A DNA stretch of 64,000 nt from Roseovarius pacificus. GTDB taxonomy: Bacteria; Pseudomonadota; Alphaproteobacteria; Rhodobacterales; Rhodobacteraceae. The notes beneath the pieces are model-generated. The model saw only the letters and a list, made by a program, of their open reading frames with translations. It did no database searches and had not been told where the DNA came from. Of the stretch, positions 1 to 8,563 are shown one piece after another. The stretch is from assembly GCF_900142665.1 (NCBI RefSeq), contig NZ_FRBR01000001.1, positions 1 to 64,000 of the forward strand, in the 5' to 3' direction. Position numbers and translations under genes: made by a program. Positions within the stretch are counted from its first letter, which is position 1. Every line of letters starts with the position of its first letter.

Positions 1-94
1 AGCACCGTCAGCACCGCGCAAACCAAATCCTAATCACTCGCAGAACAGCACAAAACTTTCCGCACTATTCGACAATGTATAGGCTCAGGGGTCA

Positions 95-163
95 TGTCAG
101 AGGAACTTGGCTTGAGGCGGGCAGGGGGATGTGTCAGAGGAACCCAGCTTGAGCGGGGCAGGG
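95..163 (+). repeat. 32-bp imperfect direct repeat ahead of the transposase gene
   Basis: Two 32-bp copies (95-126 and 132-163) both begin TGTCAGAGGAAC and both end GGGCAGGG or GGGGCAGGG. They are 37 bp apart and differ at about five positions. They lie directly upstream of the transposase start. They may be a duplicated IS end or transposase binding sites; this is not known. Confidence 0.6.
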
Positions 164-183
164 CGTGCGCGTAGTCTGCAGGG

Positions 184-891
184 ATGACCCAGAAGCGCAG
201 CCCGTTCCGATATTTCAAGACGTCACCCGAGATCATCCGCCTCACGGTGATGCTGTATATTCGCTTCCCCCTGTCGCTCCGGAACGTGGAGGACCTGTTG
301 CACGAGCGGGGTGTTGAGGTGAGCCACGAGACAGTCCGGTACTGGTGGAACAGGTTCGGGCCGATATTCGCGGCCGAGATCCGGAAGCGCCGGGTGCAGA
401 GCATGCGATCGAGCCAGTGGCGCTGGCATCTGGACGAGATGTTCGTGAAGATCAACGGCAAGCAGCACTATCTGTGGCGGGCCATTGATCATGAGGGGGA
501 GGTGCTGGAGAGCTTTGTCACGGTCACACGGGACAAGGCTGCGGCGTTGAAGTTCCTCAGGAAATCGATGAAGCGGCATGGTCGACCCCGGGACGTGGTG
601 ACCGATCGTCTCCGCAGCTACGGTGCCGCCCTGAAGGATATGGGGCGGGGTGACGATCGCGAGATGGGGCGGTGGATGAACAACCGCGCGGAGAATTCAC
701 ATCTGCCATTCCGAAGGCGGGAACGGGCGATGCAGCGCTTCCGGCAAATGCGATGTCTGCAGAAATTTGCCTCCGTCCACGCCTCGGTTCACAACCACTT
801 CAACCAGGAACGTAGCCTCTCCTCGCGCTCGATCTTCAAGCAGAACCGTGCCGCCGCCCTCGCCGAGTGGCGCGGCCTTTTCGCGGCCTGA
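184..891 (+). CDS. IS6-family transposase
   Basis: This is a 235-residue DDE transposase of the usual IS6/IS26 length. An N-terminal helix-turn-helix region (about residues 14-60) contains the family-typical FPLSLRNVEDLLHERGVEVS-like stretch. The catalytic acidic residues are recognisable as D84 in WHLDE, D141 in VVTD and E170 in NNRAENSH. The gene is not frameshifted, so the enzyme may be active. It is followed within about 55 bp by the element's right end, which lies inside the 3' part of the leftward sdhA-like gene. IS6 elements move by replicative cointegration and can delete adjacent DNA, which fits the truncated neighbour. No passenger genes are seen. Confidence 0.93.
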   Translation: MTQKRSPFRYFKTSPEIIRLTVMLYIRFPLSLRNVEDLLHERGVEVSHETVRYWWNRFGPIFAAEIRKRRVQSMRSSQWRWHLDEMFVKINGKQHYLWRAIDHEGEVLESFVTVTRDKAAALKFLRKSMKRHGRPRDVVTDRLRSYGAALKDMGRGDDREMGRWMNNRAENSHLPFRRRERAMQRFRQMRCLQKFASVHASVHNHFNQERSLSSRSIFKQNRAAALAEWRGLFAA

Positions 892-945
892 CGGGTCAGC
901 TTGCCTGCCCTTGCGGAGACCGTGTCGCATTAGTCTGACAGCACC

Positions 946-2148
946 GCCATAGACGGTGGAATTGGCCACGCCATTTCCGCCCAGCCGGTTCGAGCCATGC
1001 GCGCCGCCGGCATCCTCGCCCGCCACGTAAAGCCCTTCGAGCGCGGTGCGGGTATCCACATCGACCACAACGCCACCCATGAAGTAATGCGCGGTCGGCA
1101 CCACCTCGACCCGGCCACCGGCCAGATCGAAACCGCAATCGGCGCAGCGTTTGACCATGCCTTTGAATTTCTCGGTCACGAAGTCCGGGCCGAGATGCCC
1201 CATCGAGATGTAGACCCCACCGTTTTCCGAGGTGTTGCTTTTGCGCATTTCCTCGTAAATGCCACGGCTGACCACGTCGCGCGTGGCGCGTTCGCCCTTG
1301 CCGTCGTAATCGAACATGAAGCGATTGCCGGACCCGTTCAGAAGATGCCCGCCAGCCCCGCGCAGCCCTTCTTCCAGAACCGTGCCGGTCATCCTTGTAT
1401 GATCGCCCGCCAGAAGGCCGGTGGGGTGAAACTGTACCATTTCCATGTCGCGCAACGGCAGGTCCGCGCGCAGCGCCATGGCAAGCCCGTCCATCGTCTT
1501 GTCGCCCGAGGGCGTGTGATACTTGTACATGGTCGGGCCGCCGCCGGTGGCCATCAGCACGGTCTTGGCCCGCACGAAGCGGAAGCGCCCGGTGCGCATG
1601 TCGATCATCAGCACGCCAGCCAGCGCGCTGCCGTCGCGAGTGGGGATCAGGCCGATGGCGCGGTGTTCCTGCAATTTCTCGACGGGGCGCGAGAGGACCT
1701 GTTCCATCAGGCGGTTGATGATTTCGATGCCGGTCAGGTCGCCCTTGTGCACGGTGCGATCGGCAGTCTGCCCGGCAAAGGCCTTTTGGTGCAGGGTGCC
1801 GTCGGGGTTGCGGTCGAAGAAGCAGCCAATCTCGTTTTCCAGCTCGTGAATGCGGATCACGGCCTGCTCACACAGCCGCCAGGCCATGTCCTGATTGGGA
1901 AGCCACTTGCCGCCGTTGATCGTGTCCATGAAGTGCCGCTCGACCGTATCGCCGCCGCCAAGAGCGACGTTATAGCCGCCCTGAACCATGCGGGTGCAGC
2001 CGCATTTCCCGATCAGCCCCTTCACGGCGATGGTGATTTTCGTCCCCTCGGGCGCGGCCTGTTGCGCGTGCAGCGCGGCGAACAGGCCCGCGCCCCCGGT
2101 GCCGAGGATCAGGATATCGGTGTCGTGATGGTCAATGTCAGGGCGCAT
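946..2148 (-). pseudogene. Succinate dehydrogenase/fumarate reductase-like flavoprotein, 3'-truncated by IS6
   Basis: About 401 native residues of an FAD-binding SdhA/FrdA/NadB-family subunit remain, with an N-terminal dinucleotide-binding motif (LGTGGAGLFAALHA), FHPTGL and the HGSNRLGGNG signature near the break. Family members run to about 570-600 residues, so the C-terminal capping and helical region is missing. The reading frame runs on through antisense IS DNA for roughly 80 meaningless residues (to about 697). Where canonical SdhA has the flavin-linking His (HT..AQGG), this protein has CTRMVQGG, so covalent FAD attachment seems absent even in the ancestral form. It is the last gene of an operon with two membrane anchors and an iron-sulfur subunit. 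It is most likely non-functional. Confidence 0.8.
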
Positions 2149-2151
2149 GGG

Positions 2152-2493
2152 TCAGATCGCATTCAGGAAAAAGGAGCCGGACACCAGAACCGCAACGCCC
2201 ACGGCGGCGGCGGCCAGCGTTTTCTGGCTGTTGCTCCAGGGCAGGAACTCCAGCGCCAGAAGGCGCAGCCCGCCGAACAGGTGGACCGCCAGCAGAAAGA
2301 CCAGCCCGAATTCGGCCAGTTTGACCATGGGCAGTTCGGTCAGCGCAAAGAAGCTGTCCAGACTGTCGGGCGCGGTGATGGCCCTGGACAGGGTCCAGAA
2401 ATGCAGCGGCAGGAACAGCGCCAGCGCCAGCCCGGACAGGCGGTGCAGGATGAAGGCCAGCCAGAGGGGGTGCGCGCGCGGCGGTGTTTTCAT
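2152..2493 (-). CDS. SdhC-like membrane anchor subunit
   Basis: This is a 113-residue, three-helix membrane protein. It has an HRLSGLALALFLPLHF segment near residue 17 and AVHLFGGLRLLALEF further on, both typical of SdhC cytochrome b anchors (heme or quinone-site His and Arg). The ATG at 2493 overlaps the stop of the preceding anchor gene (ATGA), which decides this start. It ends 3 bp before the flavoprotein start. The product would dock the iron-sulfur/flavoprotein dimer to the inner membrane and pass electrons to or from quinone. Because the flavoprotein gene is cut, the complex is probably no longer assembled. Confidence 0.75.
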   Translation of the reverse strand: MKTPPRAHPLWLAFILHRLSGLALALFLPLHFWTLSRAITAPDSLDSFFALTELPMVKLAEFGLVFLLAVHLFGGLRLLALEFLPWSNSQKTLAAAAVGVAVLVSGSFFLNAI

Positions 2494-2822
2494 GCGAAGG
2501 TCACGGCCCAGACGGCGCGTGCTCCGAGTGTAAAGAGGCCAAGGCCGGTGGCCCATGTGAACAATGACAACGCCATGCCCCGGAGCCCCACCCATTCATG
2601 TGCGATCACCCGCAGGCCGATGGCGGCATGTACCGATACCGCCAGGACGAACAGGCCGTAAAACGCGAACCAGAAGGCCGATCCCTGGGTGCGGCCAAGG
2701 ATTTCCGCCACGCTGAGCCCGCCCTGAATGGCATAGATCATCACCGCGATATGCCCCAGCACGAGCGGCGCCATGATCAGCGCCGACAGGCGCTGCGCCA
2801 TGTATAGCCGCAGATCAAGCAT
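2490..2822 (-). CDS. Second Sdh/Frd-like membrane anchor subunit
   Basis: This 110-residue protein has three predicted transmembrane helices. QRLSALIMAPLVLGH near the N-terminus and HAAIGLRVIAHEW in the second half resemble heme/quinone-binding segments of SdhC/SdhD-type anchors. It overlaps the iron-sulfur subunit gene by 8 bp and the next anchor by 4 bp, so the four genes form one translationally coupled operon. I infer it pairs with the adjacent anchor as the two-protein membrane domain. Which is C and which is D cannot be settled by eye. Confidence 0.7.
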   Translation of the reverse strand: MLDLRLYMAQRLSALIMAPLVLGHIAVMIYAIQGGLSVAEILGRTQGSAFWFAFYGLFVLAVSVHAAIGLRVIAHEWVGLRGMALSLFTWATGLGLFTLGARAVWAVTFA

Positions 2823-3549
2823 CCTTGCGCCTCAGCAGGGCATGGCGCACCGTTTCGCGTTTGACACCGGCGATGGCGCTCATCGGATCGAGCTCGTTCG
2901 GGCAATATTGCGTGCAGGAGCCCATCGAGTGGCAGTTATGGCAACCGCCCGCGCCCGACACCGCATCGAGGATGGTGGCCCGCGCGCCATCCCTGGTGTC
3001 GTTCAGTAAGGTCCAGGCACGTTGTAGGGCGGCGGGGCCGAGATATTCGGGATTGCCCGCCACCGTATCGCAAGCGGCGTAGCAGACCGCGCAATTGATA
3101 CATTCGATCCCGGCATTGGCCTGCTTGCGCGCCGGGGTGGTTGCGTCAATCGGTTCGATCGGGTCCTGCCGGGACTGGGTGGGGTGATGTAGCCCCTCCG
3201 CCGCGACCCATTTATCGAAAAACGCGTCCATATCGGCGGCCAGGTCCTTGATGACCGGCAGGTTGCGCAGCGGTTCGATGGTCAGTTTTCCTTCATCCAC
3301 CACCTTGCCCACATGGGTGCGGCAGGTCCAGCGGGGGATGCCGTTGACCATCATCGCACAACTGCCGCACATGCCGACACGACAGGCGAAACGATAGGTC
3401 AGGGTGGGATCGGAATGGTGCTGAATCCAGCTGACCACGTCCAGAACGGTCTGGTTGTCGTGCGCCGGAACCTTGTGGGTTTCAAGTTCGCCGCCCGCCG
3501 CGGTGCCGCGCCAGACCGTAACGTCGAGTGTCTGTTCCGGCTTGGACAA
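2815..3549 (-). CDS. Succinate dehydrogenase/fumarate reductase iron-sulfur subunit
   Basis: This 244-residue SdhB/FrdB-type protein has three cluster motifs: a plant-type [2Fe-2S] set (CRVGMCGSCAMMVNG plus a later Cys), a [4Fe-4S] motif CINCAVCYAAC, and a [3Fe-4S] motif CHNCHSMGSC followed by CP. It would carry electrons between the flavoprotein and the membrane quinone site. The start is TTG at 3549, supported by GGAG 7 bp upstream; no better ATG lies nearby. It is the first gene of the operon and sits 109 bp downstream of the amidase gene, so it may have its own promoter. The operon's flavoprotein gene is broken. Confidence 0.88.
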   Translation of the reverse strand: MSKPEQTLDVTVWRGTAAGGELETHKVPAHDNQTVLDVVSWIQHHSDPTLTYRFACRVGMCGSCAMMVNGIPRWTCRTHVGKVVDEGKLTIEPLRNLPVIKDLAADMDAFFDKWVAAEGLHHPTQSRQDPIEPIDATTPARKQANAGIECINCAVCYAACDTVAGNPEYLGPAALQRAWTLLNDTRDGARATILDAVSGAGGCHNCHSMGSCTQYCPNELDPMSAIAGVKRETVRHALLRRKDA

Positions 3550-3658
3550 AAGAGGGCTCCGTCGCTGAGTTCAGGTTCGGCGACCAGTTATATTTCCGAA
3601 TACAGCTAACAAAAAGGAATAAATTCTTAGAGTTATCGTTAGTTTTTCTAACGGTTTC

Positions 3659-5038
3659 CTACAGTGCTGTCGGTACGATTCCGGCGATGATGTCCCCGGC
3701 GTCCAAGAGGATATCCTCGCGGAACTGGTTCGCGACCAGTTGCACCCCGACAGGGCGGCCCTGTGCCGTTCCCGTGGCGACGCTCAGTCCCGGAAGCCCG
3801 AGGAAGGGCAGGCCGATCTGAAGCGCCTGCGCGGCGATGATCGCTTCGAATTCGGATTGGCTGATCACGTCGCGCAGATCGTCAAATGGCAATTCGCCCG
3901 AGACCGGGCACAGCATCACCGGGTAATCGGACAGGAAGGCCCGCCATTGCCGCATGAGGCGCGAGCGGCCGCGCAATGCCTCCAGCACCGCGGGCGGTTC
4001 GGACTCGGGCACGATGGCCTGAAGATAGTCGTAGATCGCCAGCGCGTCGGGGTCGTCCTCGTCGATGATGGCGTCATGCGCACCGATGCGCATCTCCGAC
4101 AGCCACAGGATCAGTTGCAGGCGCATGGCCTCGTGGACGGGCGGGGTGTCGACCTCGTCGATTTGCCAGCCGGCCGCGGCAAGGCGCGAGGCGGCGGCGC
4201 GCAGGGCGTCCTTGACCGGGGCGTCGACCTCCATTCCGTCGGGGGCAAGGCACAGGGCGGCACGTCGGGGCAGGGTGGGGCCACGCAAGGGGGCGGGTGT
4301 GTACCACGGATCGCGCAGGTCGGGCTGCGCCATGGCGGCAAGCGACAGCCGCAGATCGGGGATCGAACGGGCCAGAGGGCCGGACACCGCCATCAATTGG
4401 GCGCCGATATTGCGGTCGGGCGCCGATGTGTTGAAGGCCGGAACGCGGCCAAGCGACGGGCGCAGGCCGTGGATGCCGCAGGCATAGGCCGGGTAGCGGA
4501 TGGAGCCTGCGATGTCGGTGCCATGCGCCACGGGGCCCATCCCGGCGGCCACCGCCGCGCTAGCCCCGCCCGACGATCCGCCGGGGGTGATCCCCGGAGC
4601 GCGCGGGTTGGTCGTATGGCCATGCAGGGAATTGCGGGTGAACCAGCGCAGGGAAAACGCCGGGGTGTTGCTGCGCCCGACGATGACCGCCCCGGCCTTG
4701 CGCAGGTTCGACACGACGGGGCTGTCCTGCGTTGCGATCAGGTTGCGCTGGCGGCGCAGCCCGTTGGTGGTGGCATGGCCCACCTGATCGGTATTGACCT
4801 TGATGGTGACCGGAACACCGGCCATCGGCCCGGTGTCCAGCCCCTGGGCGCGGGCGGCATCTATTGCGTCAGCAGCGGCACGGGCTTCGTCATCGCAGCG
4901 GGCGACAATGGCGTTGCACTCGGCATTCACGGCGTCGATGCGCGACAATGTGCTTTCGGTCACCTCGCGGGCGCTGACATCGCCACGCTGAATGAGTTGA
5001 ACCAGTTCGGTGGCGGTCAGGGTCCAGAGCGGCGTCAT
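3659..5038 (-). CDS. Amidase-signature hydrolase
   Basis: This is a 459-residue amidase-signature family enzyme (hydrolysis of C-N bonds in amides). The Ser-cisSer-Lys triad is readable as K80 (VPVTIK), S155 in PGGSSGGAS and S179 in GTDIAGSIRYPA; the 24-residue spacing of the two serines matches the family. The ATG at 5038 overlaps the ABC ATPase stop (ATGA), so it was chosen over an upstream in-frame start. It is the last gene of a five-gene dpp-like uptake operon. I infer that it hydrolyses an amide or peptide-like compound imported by that transporter; the substrate is unknown. No signal peptide is seen, so it is cytoplasmic. Confidence 0.88.
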   Translation of the reverse strand: MTPLWTLTATELVQLIQRGDVSAREVTESTLSRIDAVNAECNAIVARCDDEARAAADAIDAARAQGLDTGPMAGVPVTIKVNTDQVGHATTNGLRRQRNLIATQDSPVVSNLRKAGAVIVGRSNTPAFSLRWFTRNSLHGHTTNPRAPGITPGGSSGGASAAVAAGMGPVAHGTDIAGSIRYPAYACGIHGLRPSLGRVPAFNTSAPDRNIGAQLMAVSGPLARSIPDLRLSLAAMAQPDLRDPWYTPAPLRGPTLPRRAALCLAPDGMEVDAPVKDALRAAASRLAAAGWQIDEVDTPPVHEAMRLQLILWLSEMRIGAHDAIIDEDDPDALAIYDYLQAIVPESEPPAVLEALRGRSRLMRQWRAFLSDYPVMLCPVSGELPFDDLRDVISQSEFEAIIAAQALQIGLPFLGLPGLSVATGTAQGRPVGVQLVANQFREDILLDAGDIIAGIVPTAL

Positions 5039-6645
5039 GCGGCGCCCACCTGCCATTCGGTGCCGGGCACGGCGGCCAGCAGGTTGCGGGTGTATTCGGC
5101 CTTGGGGTTGAGGAACACCTCGGCCACCGGGCCGATCTCGACCAGCTTGCCGAATTGCATCACCGCCACCCGGTCACACAGTTGCGCCGCCACGCGCATG
5201 TCGTGAGTGATGAACATCAGCGACAGGTGAAGGCGCTGTTGCAGATCGCGCAGCAGTTCCAGAACCTGCGCCTGAATGGAGACATCCAGCGCCGAAACGG
5301 CCTCGTCTGCGATGATCAGGTCGGGGTCCATCGCCAGGGCGCGGGCGATGCCGATGCGCTGCCGCTGCCCGCCCGAGAATTCATGCGGATATCGGTCGGC
5401 CGCGCCGGGGTCCAGTTCGACGATTTCCAGCAATTCGTGCGCGCGCGCCTGGGCCTTGTCTTTGGGCACGCCTTGCACGATCGGACCTTCGCACAGCGCG
5501 TGCAGGATTTTCTTGCGCGGATTGAGCGAGGCGTAAGGGTCCTGAAAGATCATCTGCACGCGGCGGCGTGCGGTGCGCAGTTCGGCGGGGGACAGGGCGT
5601 TCATGTCCTGCCCGTCAAGGATCACCTCGCCGCTGTCGGCTTCGACAAGCCGCACGATGGCGCGGCCCACGGTGGATTTGCCCGAGCCGGATTCACCGAC
5701 GATACCCAGAACCTCGCCCCGGGCGATGCTGAACGATACGCCGTCAATGGCCGTTACGCTGCGCGTCGGTTTGAACAGGCCGCCAGAGGTGACGAAAGTC
5801 TTGCGCAGATCGCGGACTTCCAGGACCGGCGGTTCGGTGACCGGCTCGGGGGTGGGCACGCTATCCGAGGGGATCGCGTCGAGCAGGGCGCGGGTATAGT
5901 CGTGCTGCGGGTTGCTGAGCACCTCCCGGGCCGCGCCCTGTTCGACGATCTCGCCATACCGCATGACGATCACCCGGTCGGCGATCTCCGCCACCACGCC
6001 GAAATCATGGGTGATGAACATCACCGCCATGCCGTGGCGTTCCTGGATCGTCTTGATCAGGTCGAGGATTTGCGCCTGCGTCGTCACGTCGAGCGCCGTG
6101 GTGGGCTCGTCCGCGATCAGGATCGCGGGGTCCAGCGCAAGGGCCATGGCGATCATCGCGCGTTGGCGCTGACCGCCGGACAGCTGGAACGGATAGGCGC
6201 GGATGATCTTTTCGGGGTCGGGCAGGCCGACCTCGCGGATCAGGGCCAGAGCCTTTTCGCGCCGTTCCGGGGGTGTGTGACGGTTATGGGCCTCGAACAC
6301 CTCGGCGATCTGATCGCCGATGCGCATCAGCGGGTTGAGCGCGGTCATCGGTTCCTGAAAGATCATGCCGATCCGGTCGCCGCGCAGCTTGCGCCGCTCG
6401 GTATCGGGCAGAGCGAGCATGTCACGCCCTTCGAACTGCGCCACGCCGCGCGCGACCTCGACCTGATCGGGCAACAGACCCATCAGGGCGTTGGCGGTCA
6501 TCGACTTGCCCGACCCGGATTCACCGACGACGCACAGGATTTCACCGGCATTCAGATCGAAACTGATATTCTGGACGGCATAGTCACGGTCAGCCCCCGG
6601 AGGCAGGGAGATCGCGAGGTCCTGAATGGAAAGAACGGCATCCAT
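5035..6645 (-). CDS. Dipeptide/oligopeptide-type ABC transporter, fused DppD-DppF ATPase
   Basis: The 536-residue protein contains two complete ABC ATPase domains (about residues 1-260 and 275-536). Each has a Walker A GESGSGKS, a signature (LSGGQRQR and FSGGQRQR), a Walker B and the switch His (MFITHD). The fusion of the D and F subunits is common in alphaproteobacteria. The linker after each domain resembles the oligopeptide-family C-terminal extension. It lies 3 bp downstream of the permease gene and energises uptake through the two permeases encoded just upstream. The substrate is probably a peptide or amide-containing compound, given the amidase that follows. Confidence 0.92.
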   Translation of the reverse strand: MDAVLSIQDLAISLPPGADRDYAVQNISFDLNAGEILCVVGESGSGKSMTANALMGLLPDQVEVARGVAQFEGRDMLALPDTERRKLRGDRIGMIFQEPMTALNPLMRIGDQIAEVFEAHNRHTPPERREKALALIREVGLPDPEKIIRAYPFQLSGGQRQRAMIAMALALDPAILIADEPTTALDVTTQAQILDLIKTIQERHGMAVMFITHDFGVVAEIADRVIVMRYGEIVEQGAAREVLSNPQHDYTRALLDAIPSDSVPTPEPVTEPPVLEVRDLRKTFVTSGGLFKPTRSVTAIDGVSFSIARGEVLGIVGESGSGKSTVGRAIVRLVEADSGEVILDGQDMNALSPAELRTARRRVQMIFQDPYASLNPRKKILHALCEGPIVQGVPKDKAQARAHELLEIVELDPGAADRYPHEFSGGQRQRIGIARALAMDPDLIIADEAVSALDVSIQAQVLELLRDLQQRLHLSLMFITHDMRVAAQLCDRVAVMQFGKLVEIGPVAEVFLNPKAEYTRNLLAAVPGTEWQVGAA

Positions 6646-6648
6646 GTC

Positions 6649-7488
6649 TCAGCGCCCCTTTCTGGCCAGACGCGGGTTGAGCGCGTCGTTCAGCCCTTCG
6701 CCGATCAGGTTGAGGGACAGCACCGTCAGCAGGATCGCCACGCCCGGAATGAAGCTGAGCCACCAGGCCGAGCGGATCACGGTGCGCGCGGCCCCGATCA
6801 TGTAGCCCCAGCTCATGATGTTGGGATCGCCAAGCCCGAGGAACGACAGCGAGCTTTCCAGCAGGATCGCCGTGGCCACCATCAGCGAGGCCATGACGAT
6901 GATCGGCGACATGGCATTGGGCAGCACATGGCCGAACAGGATACGCGTGTTCGACAGTCCCGCCAGACGGGCGGCATCGACGAACTCGCGTTTGCGCAGC
7001 GACAGCACCTCGGCCCGGACAAGGCGGGCGACGGGCGGCCAGCTGACGATGGCGATGGCCAGCGTGATCGTGGGCAGGGTGGGTTCCAGAATGGCGACCA
7101 GAACGATGGCCAGTGCGAAATTGGGGATCGTCTGGAAAAACTCGGTAAAGCGCATGGCGCCGTCATCGATCAGCCCGCCATAGAACCCGGCGAAGGCGCC
7201 GAGCGGCACGCCGATCAGCAATGCCACAAGGGTTGAGACCAGCCCGACGATCAGCGATACCCGCGCCCCGTGCACCAGTCCCGCCGCGACATCGCGGCCC
7301 AGTGTGTCGGTGCCCAGCAAGAAGCCATCGGTGCTGAACGGTGGCAGGAAGGGCCGTTGCACCATTTTCCACGGGCTGTCGGGATAAAGCAGCGGTGCGA
7401 ACACCGCCAGCAGGACAACGGTGAGCAGGATGATCAGCCCGATCAGTGCACCGCGGTTGCGGGAAAAGCGTTTGAGGAAATCCATCAT
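6649..7488 (-). CDS. DppC-type ABC transporter permease
   Basis: The 279-residue inner-membrane permease has about six helices. It carries the Dpp/Opp family N-terminal segment (FSRNRGALIGLIIL), the GTDTLGRDV motif after the first helix, and the EAA loop (ARLAGLSNTRILFGHVLPN) that contacts the ATPase. The start at 7488 (first of two adjacent ATGs) is 7 bp from GAGGAGG. It forms the heterodimeric channel with the upstream-encoded DppB-type protein. Confidence 0.92.
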   Translation of the reverse strand: MMDFLKRFSRNRGALIGLIILLTVVLLAVFAPLLYPDSPWKMVQRPFLPPFSTDGFLLGTDTLGRDVAAGLVHGARVSLIVGLVSTLVALLIGVPLGAFAGFYGGLIDDGAMRFTEFFQTIPNFALAIVLVAILEPTLPTITLAIAIVSWPPVARLVRAEVLSLRKREFVDAARLAGLSNTRILFGHVLPNAMSPIIVMASLMVATAILLESSLSFLGLGDPNIMSWGYMIGAARTVIRSAWWLSFIPGVAILLTVLSLNLIGEGLNDALNPRLARKGR

Positions 7489-7500
7489 TGTCCTGCCTCC

Positions 7501-8466
7501 TCAGATTCGCGGGTCGATCAGCCGATAGACGATATCGGTGATGATGTTGAATGCGATGACCATCGCCGCCGAGACAAGGAACACGCCCAGAAGGGTGTTG
7601 TAATCCCGTGCGGTCAGGCTTTCGAACATGAGCCGCCCGATGCCCGGCCAGGCAAAGACGGTTTCGGTCAGAACCGCACCGCCCACCAGTTGCCCGGCTT
7701 GCAGGCCCGCCAGCGTGACCACCGGCAACAGCGCGTTGCGCAGGATGTGGCGGCGGCGGATCGTGCCCTCGGCCAGACCCTTGGCACGGGCGGTCTTGAC
7801 GAAATCCATCTGGCTGACTTCCAGCACCGAAGAGCGTGTCATGCGCAGATAGACCGCCATGAAGAACAGCCCCAGCGTCAGCGCTGGCAGGAACAGGTGT
7901 TTCAGCCGGTCCGGGATCATTTCCAGCCCGGTGAACCCCGCGCCGACGGTTTCGTAACCGAAGGCGGGGAACCAGCCCAGCTTGACCGAGAACAGCACCA
8001 CGGCCATCAGCGCCACCCAGAACAGCGGTGTGGCGTAAAACAGAAGCGCCATCGAAGTGATCGCCGTGTCACCCCACTTGCCCTGACGTGCCGCCGCCGC
8101 CAGCCCGAAGGCAATGCCCAGAAGCAGCGACATGCCGAAGGCGGTCAGCGTCAGCAGCAATGTGGCGGGCAGGCGGTCGAGGATCAGGTCCAGGACCGGC
8201 ATTTGCTGACGATAGGAATAGCCCAGATCCAGTTGCAGAACGCCCGAGACGTAATTCCAGAACTGGACGTAAAGCGGCTGATCCAGCCCGAACTGTTCGC
8301 GCAGTTGCTGGATGAATTGCTCGTCCGCGGCTCCGGCTTCGCCAGCCATGACCATCGCCGGGTCGCCGGGCGCGGCGTGGATGAGAAAGAAATTGAGGAT
8401 GACGATCAGCAGGAGCGTGATCACCGCCTTGGCGGCGCGCCCGAATATGGCGGCGGCAAGTGTCAT
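7501..8466 (-). CDS. DppB-type ABC transporter permease
   Basis: The 321-residue membrane protein is of the DppB/OppB type. It has an N-terminal helix (residues 10-30), a periplasmic loop ending in LDLGYSYRQQMPV, and five further helices. The EAA-type loop is present (KTARAKGLAEGTIRRRHILRNALLP). It is second in the operon after the binding protein and separated from it by a stable hairpin. It pairs with the DppC-type permease. Confidence 0.92.
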   Translation of the reverse strand: MTLAAAIFGRAAKAVITLLLIVILNFFLIHAAPGDPAMVMAGEAGAADEQFIQQLREQFGLDQPLYVQFWNYVSGVLQLDLGYSYRQQMPVLDLILDRLPATLLLTLTAFGMSLLLGIAFGLAAAARQGKWGDTAITSMALLFYATPLFWVALMAVVLFSVKLGWFPAFGYETVGAGFTGLEMIPDRLKHLFLPALTLGLFFMAVYLRMTRSSVLEVSQMDFVKTARAKGLAEGTIRRRHILRNALLPVVTLAGLQAGQLVGGAVLTETVFAWPGIGRLMFESLTARDYNTLLGVFLVSAAMVIAFNIITDIVYRLIDPRI

Positions 8467-8519
8467 ATGGTCAGCCTGACGGTTTGTCGTGGAACGCGCA
8501 ATGCGCGACAGGAAGGACC

Positions 8520-8541
8520 GGCCCGGATTTCAGTCCGGGCC
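8520..8541 (-). other. Intergenic stem-loop between binding protein and permease genes
   Basis: A perfect 8-bp stem (GGCCCGGA / TCCGGGCC) with a 6-nt loop follows the solute-binding protein gene. No T-run follows on the minus strand, so it is more likely an mRNA 3'-end stabiliser or partial attenuator than a full terminator. Such hairpins are common after binding-protein genes, which are needed in excess over the permeases. Confidence 0.55.
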
Positions 8542-8563
8542 AGCCGGTAAAACGCGCGGGGCG

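Larger units (their letters stand above)
88..945 (+). mobile_element. IS6-family insertion sequence (boundaries tentative)
   Basis: The element is defined by an intact IS6-type transposase gene. Its right end is placed where homology of the leftward flavoprotein gene stops, after the codons for the conserved ANSTVYGG stretch (about position 945). Read inward from there, the end is GGTGCTGTCAGACTAATG. The left end is less sure: GGGGTCATGTCAGAGG near 88 shares TGTCAGA with it, but the match is imperfect. No 8-bp target duplication is visible between the flanks. The bases left of the element do not continue the interrupted gene, which points to an IS-mediated deletion rather than a simple insertion. 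Confidence 0.6.

Noticed and set aside
88..130. Exact left end and inverted repeat of the IS
   Set aside because: Two similar TGTCAGAGGAAC starts compete and neither is a clean inverted match to the right end, so only an approximate boundary is given.
997..2661. Long plus-strand open frame opposite the flavoprotein and anchor genes
   Set aside because: It is antisense to clearly conserved proteins, has no recognisable domain and shows His/Gln/Gly-rich composition typical of GC-rich shadow frames. The same holds for the long antisense frames at 3740-5206, 5155-7236, 7270-8550, 8489-10249, 12865-14526 and 61040-63118.
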